Shown piece by piece: positions 35,607 to 42,842 of a DNA stretch of 64,000 bases. A model generated the notes under the pieces. That model was given only the letters and a program-made list of their open reading frames with translations. It was not told where the DNA came from and did no database searches. The position numbers and the translations under genes are program-made. The stretch covers positions 1-64,000 of the forward strand of contig JAWKSZ010000033.1 of the NCBI GenBank assembly GCA_041402045.1, given 5' to 3'. Positions within the stretch are counted from its first letter, which is position 1; every line of letters starts with the position of its first letter. Source of the DNA: JAGQRJ01 sp041402045. Its GTDB lineage: Bacteria > Planctomycetota > J058.

Positions 35607-38600
35607 CTAGGGAATGACGAACAGCTCGCTCTCGCCCACCGCGGTGCCGTTCATGCCGGTGAGCGTGGTGCCGCCGTTGAAGCCGCCGATCACCAGGGCC
35701 TTGCTGCCCAGGGCGACGACGCGGTGGCTGCGGCGAGCCATGCCGAGCTGATACTGCTCGGTCACGTTGAACTGCGCCCGATAGATCTCGCCGGAGGCTA
35801 CCTCGGTCATGGCCTGAGCCTGATAGTCGAGGGCGATTCCGCCGACCACCAGCACGTCGTCACCGAGGGCCACCGCCGCGGCGCGGCTGCGGGCCTGGGC
35901 GAGGTTGCCCACGGCGGTGAAGGTGTTGGTGGTCATGTCCAGGCGCTCGACGGAGGTCAGGGTCTGGGCCCCGGTGTCGCCGCCGAAGACGAGCAGGTCA
36001 CCGCTCGCGAGGACCGACGAGGCGTGCCAGCGACGGTTCTCGTTGAGGGCCGCCCCGGCGCCGAAGGCGCCGGCCTGCATGTCGAAGGTCTCGCTGTCCG
36101 GCGCCATGTAGAGCGCGACGTTGGGGTTCTGCTGGGTGGCCGCGTAGAGCTGGCCGCCCACGAACACCACGCTGCCGCCGACCACGTCCGCCGAGCCCTG
36201 CTGGCGCGGGAGGGTCATGGTCGTGCCCTGCATGGGGACGAAGGTCCCGGTCGCGGGGTCGTAGAGCTCGGCGAGGGGCAGGGTCCCGCCCTGGCCCTGG
36301 TTCACCGCCGCGTTGTAGCCGCCGGCGATCAGCACCTGCCCGTTGGCGAGGAGGGTCGCGTAGTGGTTACGGCGCGGGGCGTTGAGCTGACCGGCGAAGG
36401 TGAAGGCGTTGGTGGTGGGGTCGAACAGGAAGGCCGAGGCGAGGTCGGCGACCACCGCGTTGCCCGTGGCCGCGTCGAAGCGCTCGACGCCCACGCCGCC
36501 CACGATCAGCACCTGACCGTTCGCGAGCTTGGTCGCGGTGTGGTCGAGGCGCGCGGTAGCGAAGGGGCCGTTGGGGCCTTGCAGCGCCATGTAGCCGCCG
36601 GGGTTGCCGCCGAGGCTGGGGTCGCTGACGTTGGTCCAGGCGCCGCCGTCGTAGATCTCGCTCTGGACGACGAAGCCCTGGTTGTCGGTCACGCCGCCGA
36701 CCACGAGCACGCGCCCGTCGTCGAGCACCGTCGCGGTGTGCAGTCCGCGGGCGGTGTTCAGCGCCCCGGCCATTTGGAACCCGGCGGTGAGGCTGGTCTC
36801 CACGTCGACCTGGTTCGTCGGCATCGTCGCGCCGCCGGCCCAGCTGAAGGTCGTGGTGGCCAGGACGTTCATGCCGCTCGAGCTGCCCGCGCCGACCTGC
36901 TGGTCGTTGAACTGGCCGCTGAGCTTGAACACGGGGTTCATGCCCAGGGTGATCGTGACCTGGGTCGGCTGGGGGCCCATGACGTAGCTGGCGCCCTGGC
37001 CGAAGCTGTCGCCCTGGACCGGGAGGCCGAACTCGCCCGCGGGGTCGAGGACCGGGGCCGGGACGGGGAGGATCGTCACGCCGCCCATGACCTCGCGGTC
37101 GAAGGTCACGGTCAGGGTGTCGCCCATGGAGGCGTCGTAGGACTGGTCCGCGTCGTCGAACATGACCGAGGCGATCGCCGCCATGCCCGCGGGAGCGGCG
37201 GGGGTGGCGTCGACGATCACGTCGTAGGTGCCGGCGGCCGCGGTCGCGTCCTTGTGCTTGACCGACACGTAGTAGGTCGCGGTGGCCGCGGCCTGGTAGC
37301 TGACGAAGGACACGCCGCCCGGCAGGTTCGGGTCGTCGTCGTTCTGGTCGATCACGGTGCTGCCGTCGCTGTCGATCAGGGTCAGGACGGTGTCCATGCC
37401 CGCCTGGAGGTTGGCGGTGCGGAAGGCGTAGGTGGTGCCCATTTGCAGGTCGACCACGAACCAGTCCTCGTCGGCGGCAGACTCGATCACGCCGCTGATC
37501 GTGCCGGTGTTGCCGGCGAGCACGAGGGGCGAGCCGGTGCCCGCGTCGTTGCCGTGGTCGTCGGCCGGGGGAGGCGGCGGGGTGGTGCCCGGCATGCCGG
37601 CGACCATGACGTCGTACTCACCGCCCGCTTGGGTGGGGTCGATGTGGATCACGGCCAGGTAGTAGGTCCCGTCGGCGGGCGGGGTGAAGCGCATGGTCGG
37701 GTCGTTGGGAACCCGCGACGTGAGGGTCGAGCCCGCGGGCTGGGTCGCGTCGTCGTCGTTCTGGTCGATCAGGGTCGTCCCGTCCGGGGCGAACAGGCCG
37801 AGCACGGTGTCCATGGCGAGCTGCAGGTTGCTGGTGGTGAACTCGTAGTCCTGCGAAGCCATGAGGTCGATCGAGAACCAGTCGACGTCGCCAGGGGTCT
37901 CGATCTTGCCGGTGAGGGGCATGCCCATTTGCAGCGGGCTGGCCGAGGCCGCGTCGTTGCCGTGGTCGTCCGCCGGGGTGGCAGGGGTGCCGGGGGTCCC
38001 TGGCGTGCCGGGGGTCCCAGGCGTGCCCGGGGTCCCAGGGGTGCCGGGGGTCCCAGGCGTGCCGGGCGTGCCCGGGGTCCCAGGGGTTCCAGGCGTCGGC
38101 GTGCCGGGGGTCCCAGGCGTGCCGGGGGTCCCAGGCGTGCCGGGGGTCCCTGGCGTGCCGGGGTTACCCGGGTTCGCCGGGTTCGGCTGGCCGGGGTTGC
38201 TCCCGGGGCCGATCGGGGTCGCCGTCTGGCTGACCGCGGTCGCGATCAGGGTGTAGGTCCCGGTCGCGGCGGGGTCCTTGAGCAGGACCTGCACGTAGTA
38301 GGTGCCGTCGCTGGCCGCGTTGTAGGCGATCAGAGAGGCCAGCACGTTGGTGGTGGCGTTGTCGTTCTCGTCGAGCACGCTCATGCCGTCGGTGTCGATC
38401 AGACGCACGACGGTGTCCACGCCGGGGGCGAGGTTGGTGGTCTCGAACTCGTAGTCCTGACCCTGAGTCAGGTCGACGGCGAACCAGTCGACGTCGCCGC
38501 CGGCGTCCACGGTGCCGGTCGCCACGGCGCCCACGCTGGGCGGCGCGCCGAGCGTGGTCGCGGACGCCGCGTCGTTGCCGTGGTCGTCTTGCGCGGACGA

Positions 38601-38717
38601 GGTGACGGCGGCCGTGGTGGTCGAGCTCTTCTTGCTGCTCTTCCCACCGCCGCAACCCACGGCGAGGGGCAAGAGAGCCAGGGCCACGAGGCCCAGTCGG
38701 GTCGAAACGTTGAACAT
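35607..38717 (-). CDS. Giant lipoprotein with three PPC domains, a Gly-Thr-Pro linker and Kelch-like repeats
   Basis: The 1036-residue protein starts at ATG 38717 with a lipoprotein signal (MFNVSTRLGLVALALLPLAV, then GC with Cys22). Three bacterial pre-peptidase C-terminal (PPC) modules follow, each opening DDHGNDA and containing GDVDWF or DEDWF (about residues 44-160, 250-365, 393-505). Between the first two is an uninterrupted Gly-Thr-Pro linker (about residues 171-249). An Ig-like segment (SYDASMGDTLTVTFDREVMG) precedes Kelch-type blades (LHTATVLDDGRVLVVGGV; DHTATKLANGQVLIVGGV; NHYATLLANGQVLIAGGY; RRSHRVVALGSKALVIGGFN). PPC and Kelch modules are adhesive or structural; no enzyme domain is seen. 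Probably a surface protein. Confidence 0.85.
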   Translation of the reverse strand: MFNVSTRLGLVALALLPLAVGCGGGKSSKKSSTTTAAVTSSAQDDHGNDAASATTLGAPPSVGAVATGTVDAGGDVDWFAVDLTQGQDYEFETTNLAPGVDTVVRLIDTDGMSVLDENDNATTNVLASLIAYNAASDGTYYVQVLLKDPAATGTYTLIATAVSQTATPIGPGSNPGQPNPANPGNPGTPGTPGTPGTPGTPGTPGTPTPGTPGTPGTPGTPGTPGTPGTPGTPGTPGTPGTPGTPATPADDHGNDAASASPLQMGMPLTGKIETPGDVDWFSIDLMASQDYEFTTSNLQLAMDTVLGLFAPDGTTLIDQNDDDATQPAGSTLTSRVPNDPTMRFTPPADGTYYLAVIHIDPTQAGGEYDVMVAGMPGTTPPPPPADDHGNDAGTGSPLVLAGNTGTISGVIESAADEDWFVVDLQMGTTYAFRTANLQAGMDTVLTLIDSDGSTVIDQNDDDPNLPGGVSFVSYQAAATATYYVSVKHKDATAAAGTYDVIVDATPAAPAGMAAIASVMFDDADQSYDASMGDTLTVTFDREVMGGVTILPVPAPVLDPAGEFGLPVQGDSFGQGASYVMGPQPTQVTITLGMNPVFKLSGQFNDQQVGAGSSSGMNVLATTTFSWAGGATMPTNQVDVETSLTAGFQMAGALNTARGLHTATVLDDGRVLVVGGVTDNQGFVVQSEIYDGGAWTNVSDPSLGGNPGGYMALQGPNGPFATARLDHTATKLANGQVLIVGGVGVERFDAATGNAVVADLASAFLFDPTTNAFTFAGQLNAPRRNHYATLLANGQVLIAGGYNAAVNQGQGGTLPLAELYDPATGTFVPMQGTTMTLPRQQGSADVVGGSVVFVGGQLYAATQQNPNVALYMAPDSETFDMQAGAFGAGAALNENRRWHASSVLASGDLLVFGGDTGAQTLTSVERLDMTTNTFTAVGNLAQARSRAAAVALGDDVLVVGGIALDYQAQAMTEVASGEIYRAQFNVTEQYQLGMARRSHRVVALGSKALVIGGFNGGTTLTGMNGTAVGESELFVIP
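37971..38206. repeat. 9/18-bp repeat encoding the Gly-Thr-Pro linker
   Basis: The plus strand shows GGGGTCCCAGGCGTGCCG repeated with synonymous variation, encoding about 20 Gly-Thr-Pro triplets on the minus strand, with one break (Gly-Thr-Pro-Thr-Pro). Copy number is likely to vary by slippage. Confidence 0.8.
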
Positions 38718-39043
38718 GCAGGGTCTCCCAATCTGATCAGGAGCCACTCGCGCAAGCCCGGTGCCGCCGGTGAGCGCTTGCCGAACAAGGGGTTAGTGCC
38801 AAACCGAGGCGTGTCCATCGTGCACGGTTCCCAGATCTCGTTCCCAGATCTGGGTGCCTGCCGCCGCTCGGCCACACCTCCGGCGGCTGAATACAATTCC
38901 CTTACACTCAGTAACTTCTGACGCTGCGTGCCCGAATCCGGGGGCAGGCGGGGTCGAAGTCGCGTCGCAGGCGGCGGAAGCCGAGCCGACGCTCCCGATC
39001 GCGCGCGGGACGCCAGGACGGCTTATCCCACAACGTCTCGCTC
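38718..39043. other. 326-bp spacer, relatively AT-rich patch and a palindrome
   Basis: Upstream region of the PPC/Kelch gene. It holds TTCCCAGATCT twice, the second copy being part of the perfect palindrome CCCAGATCTGGG, and a low-GC patch (AATACAATTCCCTTACACTC at about 38891) that may contain the promoter. No gene seen. Confidence 0.45.
38829..38854. promoter_or_regulatory. Possible operator: CCCAGATCTGGG palindrome with a preceding half copy
   Basis: The 12-bp palindrome at 38843-38854 is preceded 15 bases earlier by the partial copy TCCCAGATCTCG. It lies about 110-140 bases upstream of the PPC/Kelch start. Confidence 0.35.
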
Positions 39044-39364
39044 CTACCCTGGGCGAGTGCCATCGGGATCGGAGCGGTCGCCAGGAGCGCGCTCGGGCTG
39101 GGGTCGGGTGAGGACGTCGTAGAGCTCGAGCGGTGCGCCCAAGACGAACCCCGGCACGTAGATCCAGTCCACCCCCACGATAAGGAAGGGCGTGTAGAGC
39201 ACCGCCAGGGTCACCCGCATGGGCACCGAGCGTAGGTCCCCGTACACCCGCTGCGGCGAGTCGGGGTCGAGCGCTACCGCCCAGAATCCGTAGGTGTAGC
39301 ACCCTGACCCGAGGGCGACCCACGCCGCGAGTACGAGCGCGAGGGGTCGGGCCCTCCGCCTCAC
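39044..39364 (-). CDS. Small lipoprotein, YceK-like (third of three)
   Basis: 106 residues from GTG 39364. The signal VRRRARPLALVLAAWVALGS is followed by GCYTYGFWAVALDPDSPQRV, with the lipobox Cys just before Tyr-Thr. MRVTLAVLYTPFLIVGVDWI and VPGFVLGAPLELYDVL then follow. The pattern 'Cys-[YFH]-T-x-W', a central T-x-L-x-x-x-x-T-P-x-x-x-x-x-D, then a P-x-x-F/V region is shared with the two upstream genes and resembles the YceK/YidQ lipoprotein family. Function unknown; last gene of a three-gene overlapping set. Confidence 0.65.
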   Translation of the reverse strand: MRRRARPLALVLAAWVALGSGCYTYGFWAVALDPDSPQRVYGDLRSVPMRVTLAVLYTPFLIVGVDWIYVPGFVLGAPLELYDVLTRPQPERAPGDRSDPDGTRPG

Positions 39365-39708
39365 TGGGGCCCTCCTTGACCAGGACTCCCATGCTCGGTC
39401 GACGGAGCCCCCGGCGCGGTGGCGCGATCCCCAACAGGCCACTTCGGCGGGCCCAACGTCCGGCTCAGCCAAGCCAGAAAGAACCACGGCTGGGCGGGGG
39501 CGTAGAGCCCGTCGATCACCAGGCTCCAGGGGGTCAGCCACAGCGCGCCCAGCGCGGTCTTCAATCCGGGGTCGCGTCCTGGGAACCAGCGCTGGTGCGG
39601 CTGAGTGGTGAGGCGCGGCCCGCACAGCGCCTCGCGCCACAAGGTGCAGGTGAAGCAGCCCGTGGTGCTGGCGAGCCACAAGGCGAGCAGCGCGGTCACC
39701 CGCCTCAC
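39361..39708 (-). CDS. Small lipoprotein, YceK-like (second of three)
   Basis: 115 residues from GTG 39708 (VRRVTALLALWLASTTGCFT). The lipobox is TTGC; CFTCTLWREALCG contains extra cysteines. LKTALGALWLTPWSLVIDGL and APAQPWFFLAWLSRTLG align with the equivalent parts of the flanking paralogues, and a Pro/Gly-rich tail follows. Both ends overlap the neighbours by GTGA, so the three proteins are made together. Confidence 0.65.
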   Translation of the reverse strand: MRRVTALLALWLASTTGCFTCTLWREALCGPRLTTQPHQRWFPGRDPGLKTALGALWLTPWSLVIDGLYAPAQPWFFLAWLSRTLGPPKWPVGDRATAPGAPSTEHGSPGQGGPQ

Positions 39709-40055
39709 GACCCACCGCGCAGCCGGGCCTCTTCGGCCTCGAGCCGCGCGCGCTCCTCGGGGGTCAAGGGCTCGAGGTAGGCGAGGACCTTGCGCACGTA
39801 GGCACAGAGGTAGACCGGCTGCAGGGGGAAGCTGAACAGGTCGATCGTCAACGTGAGGGGCGTGTAGCGGAGCGCCTGCGCGGCGCGTTCGTAGGGGTCG
39901 TCGCTCGTGAACCTGCCGACCCCCAGCCCGAGCCGCGGCGTGGGATACGCCGCCTGCAGCCAGGTGTCGAAGGTGTGGCAGCCCGAGACCCACCCCAGCA
40001 GCGGGAGCAGGTACACGGTGCGGAGACGCCGTGAGTGACGAAGGGGAGCGTTCAT
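39705..40055 (-). CDS. Small lipoprotein, YceK-like (first of three)
   Basis: 116 residues from ATG 40055 (MNAPLRHSRRLRTVYLLPLL). The lipobox is VSGC, then CHTFDTWLQAAYPTPRLGLG, LRYTPLTLTIDLFSFPLQPV and YLCAYVRKVLAYLEPL, ending in a charged helix (PEERARLEAEEARLR). It leads three overlapping paralogues, apparently an old tandem duplication with strong divergence. A role at the outer membrane is likely, otherwise unknown. Confidence 0.65.
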   Translation of the reverse strand: MNAPLRHSRRLRTVYLLPLLGWVSGCHTFDTWLQAAYPTPRLGLGVGRFTSDDPYERAAQALRYTPLTLTIDLFSFPLQPVYLCAYVRKVLAYLEPLTPEERARLEAEEARLRGGS

Positions 40056-40129
40056 GCGGCCAGGGTAGGCCGCGGCGAGGGTTCGCTCAGCTAAAGAATC
40101 GAACCGTATTCGTTAAGCAGGGCTATGGC

Positions 40130-41386
40130 TTACTCGACGTCCCAGCCGCTGTAGTAGAGGTCGTGCTCGCGGGCGAAGCCGCGCACGCGGTCGGAGATCG
40201 CGAACACGAGCTCGAGGTTGCCGAGCACGGCGGACTTGCGCAGCACCAGGGCGTAGAAGGTGTCGCCGTCGCGGTCGGTGCGCTCCTCGACTTCGCTCGG
40301 CTCGAAGCCGGCGCGGCCCGCGGCCTCGCGGGCCGCGGCCAGGGGCTCGCGCTCGCGGGCGAAGAGGTAGTGCTCGACCTTGACCGGCTCCCGGAGGGAC
40401 ACGCCCCGCGCGCGGAGCTCGGCCAGGTTCGAGAGGTCCGCGGCCTCGCGCTGGGCGCGGGCGTGGTCGGCGTAGACCTTGGCCAGCTCCTCGGGCTCGG
40501 CCAGCTCGGCCATGCTCAGCTCGCGCGGCATGGCGGCCAGGCGCGGGGCGAGGAGGTCGTTGAGCGGGGCGAGGATGTCGAAGTGCCCGCCGCCGAGGAT
40601 CGGGGCGAAGCGCACCTTGGGGTTGGTGCTCGCGTCACGGAGCGCGAGGAGCGAGTCGTAATTGCCGCCCTCGCCCTCGATCACGAGGGTCGGGACCTTG
40701 ATCGCGGAGAGGAAGCGGATCGGGCTGCGCAGCTCGCGCTCCTTGGCGTTCGCGGGGTCGTAGGTCAGGACCTCGTCGCCGTAGGTCGAGGGGTCCCCCA
40801 CCGGGCCGAAGGCGATCACCCCCTTGAGCCGCTCGGTCGAGGCGGCGACCAGGAGCGCCAGGGTCCCGCCGGTGCTGTGCCCGCCCAGGTAGATCCGGTT
40901 CGGGTCCACGTAGTCGACGTGGCGCAGGTACTCGATCGCCGCGAGCACGTCGTCGACCTCGCCGAAGAAGGTCTCCTGGTGCCCGGGGTTCCCGTAGCTC
41001 CCGCGCAAGGTGGGGTAGAGCATGACCAGCCCCGCGTGGCGGTAGGCCTGGGCCGACTGGTCGTTCTCCGGGTCCGGCTCCTCCCACACGAACTCGCCCG
41101 CGCCGCCGGCGGGGAAGCCGCCCACCAGCCACACGATCGCGGGGTGCCGCGTGCCCTCCTCGGGGGCCACCCCGAGGTAGGCGCCCATGGGCCCCAGCGC
41201 GGTCGGGACCTCGACCTTGGTGAACAGCGACGGCGGCGGAGCGGGCAGCCCGCCGTCGGCCTCGCGCACCTCGCGGGTGAGCGTCGTCTCGAAGCCCTTG
41301 CGCGCCTCGAGCAGCGTGGGGCCCTCGGCGCACGCGACCGCCAAGCACGAGAGGGCCAGCCAGAATCCCCACGACGTCCGCGTCAC
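40130..41386 (-). CDS. Lipoprotein alpha/beta hydrolase with a C-terminal RraB-like domain
   Basis: 418 residues from GTG 41386 (MTRTSWGFWLALSCLAVACA when initiated), with a plausible lipobox at LAVAC. The hydrolase core has HPAIVWLVGGFPAGG, YPTLRGSYGNPGHQETFFGE (oxyanion region), IYLGGHSTGGTLALL (nucleophile Ser), KVPTLVIEGEG and ILGGGHFDIL (catalytic His), like the prolyl-oligopeptidase/dienelactone hydrolase branch. The last ~90 residues resemble RraB: HYLFAREREPLAAAREAAGR, DGDTFYALVLRKSAVL and FAREHDLYYSGWDVE, which parallels the RraB ending 'G-x-Y-D/S-G-W'. In a lipoprotein this domain cannot be regulating cytoplasmic RNase E, so its role is unknown. Confidence 0.8.
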   Translation of the reverse strand: MTRTSWGFWLALSCLAVACAEGPTLLEARKGFETTLTREVREADGGLPAPPPSLFTKVEVPTALGPMGAYLGVAPEEGTRHPAIVWLVGGFPAGGAGEFVWEEPDPENDQSAQAYRHAGLVMLYPTLRGSYGNPGHQETFFGEVDDVLAAIEYLRHVDYVDPNRIYLGGHSTGGTLALLVAASTERLKGVIAFGPVGDPSTYGDEVLTYDPANAKERELRSPIRFLSAIKVPTLVIEGEGGNYDSLLALRDASTNPKVRFAPILGGGHFDILAPLNDLLAPRLAAMPRELSMAELAEPEELAKVYADHARAQREAADLSNLAELRARGVSLREPVKVEHYLFAREREPLAAAREAAGRAGFEPSEVEERTDRDGDTFYALVLRKSAVLGNLELVFAISDRVRGFAREHDLYYSGWDVE

Positions 41387-41432
41387 GCGGCCTCCTCGCA
41401 GGCGGCGCCTGCTGTGATTCGGGGTGTCGGCG

Positions 41433-42842
41433 CTACTCGGCGGAGCCGAGCTGGACGTAGCGCTCGGAGACGTAGCCCTCGAGCACGCCGCCCGCGAGGG
41501 AGGCGCGCACTCGCAGCCACCCTTGATCCCGCGCCAGGACCTCGACCCGCGTGTCCTGAGGCAGGGCGCCCAGCACCTTGTGCTGGGTCCCTGGCCCTTC
41601 GCGCAGGTTGAGGGAGGACGCGGTCACCCGGCCCAGCTCCAGACCCGAGCCGCCCGCGCCGCCTCCGCCGCCCGACGGGCTGGCGTCGGCGTCGTAGCGC
41701 TTGGCGGTGTTGAGCTCGGCCCAGTTGGAGCGGCCCACGTTCCCGTGGGCGTCGGTCGCCAGCACGCGCCAATAGTAGGTGCGGTTCTTGCGCAGCTTCT
41801 CGGTCAGGGCGTGGCTCGTGGCCGCCCCCGGGAAGGGCCCCAGGCTCTCCACGCCGCGCTTGTGATTGCGGTCGCTGTCGATCTCGATCGAGTAGGAGAC
41901 CTGCTCTGCTCCGCGCTTGGAGTAGCGCCAGGTCAGGGTCGGCGGGGTCTCTACCTCGTCGCCAGCGCGCGGCCACGTCGGCTCGACGTCCGGCGGGATC
42001 AGGTCGGTCTGCAGCGTCTGCCAGTCGAGGGAGGTCACCCCCTCGTCGGTCGTGACCTCGACCTTCCAGCGGTAGGTCGCGCCGTGATCGAGGGAGATCG
42101 GCAACGCGTAGACCGGCTCGCGCAGGCGCTTGAGCTCCCCGGAGTCGTGGAGCACCCCGTTCTGATCGTCGGCGTCGTCGAACAGCACGCGCACTTCCGA
42201 GATCCGGGCGCGGCCCAGGACCTGCCAGCCCAGCTCGAGGCCGGTGCGGTCCTCCTGCACGTGCTCGGCGGAGATCCAGCTCCCGGTGCGCGAGCGCCGC
42301 TGCGGGAGCAACACCAGGTCCCCGTCCGGCGGCACCCGGTTCGGATCGATCACCACGTGGAAGTGGTCGTCGTGCTGCGGCCAGCTCTTGGCGACGGGCA
42401 CCGCGTCGATCACGCGCTTCCCGTTGTAGAGGATCTGGTTCGCGCCCAGCTCGTGCAGCAGCTCAGCGAGCTCGAGGGTCAGCTCCTGGTCGGGGAAGTT
42501 GACGTGGCACACGTTCTTGGGGCTCGTGAACAGGTCCGCCGTCAGCCCGTCCTTGTGGGTCTTGTGCGGAGGGAAGGCCGACGCGTCCGGCTTGCTCATG
42601 TCGCCGATCCGCAGCCGCGGGCCCTCGGGGTGCCGACGCAGCCACTCTCGCGCCACCAGGGTCAGGTAGCGCACGAACACGGGCCGACCCCAGTTGTGCC
42701 CGCTCCCGGTGGGCGAGGTGAGCACGTAGGCGTCGTCGACGGGCATTTCTATGTAGCCCGCGGACGAGACCTCGGGCTCCTGGCCCAGCGCCGTGGCGCA
42801 GGCCAGCACAGCGATCCCTACCCAGGCCCGGGCCCGGCTCAC
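41433..42842 (-). CDS. Secreted MepA-like murein endopeptidase with fibronectin-like and SH3 domains
   Basis: 469 residues from GTG 42842 with a signal peptide (VSRARAWVGIAVLACATALG). The first half has GSGHNWGRPVFVRYL, LRIGDMSKPDASAFPP, KTHKDGLTADLFTSP and WPQHDDHFHVVIDP. These supply the His-x6-Asp and DxHxH zinc ligands of the penicillin-insensitive (M74) murein endopeptidases, which cut peptide cross-links. A fibronectin-III-like segment (TLTWRYSKRGAEQVSYSIEI; RTYYWRVLATDAHGNVGRSN), a Gly/Ser linker and a C-terminal SH3 module (SSLNLREGPGTQHKVLGALP; GYVSERYVQL) follow. The start overlaps the repeat-protein stop by GTGA, tying a wall hydrolase to the FHA operon. Confidence 0.85.
   Translation of the reverse strand: MSRARAWVGIAVLACATALGQEPEVSSAGYIEMPVDDAYVLTSPTGSGHNWGRPVFVRYLTLVAREWLRRHPEGPRLRIGDMSKPDASAFPPHKTHKDGLTADLFTSPKNVCHVNFPDQELTLELAELLHELGANQILYNGKRVIDAVPVAKSWPQHDDHFHVVIDPNRVPPDGDLVLLPQRRSRTGSWISAEHVQEDRTGLELGWQVLGRARISEVRVLFDDADDQNGVLHDSGELKRLREPVYALPISLDHGATYRWKVEVTTDEGVTSLDWQTLQTDLIPPDVEPTWPRAGDEVETPPTLTWRYSKRGAEQVSYSIEIDSDRNHKRGVESLGPFPGAATSHALTEKLRKNRTYYWRVLATDAHGNVGRSNWAELNTAKRYDADASPSGGGGGAGGSGLELGRVTASSLNLREGPGTQHKVLGALPQDTRVEVLARDQGWLRVRASLAGGVLEGYVSERYVQLGSAE

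Noticed and set aside
39044..40055. Three outer-membrane porin fragments
   Set aside because: Each has its own start, lipobox and overlapping stop; they are small separate lipoproteins, not pieces of one gene.
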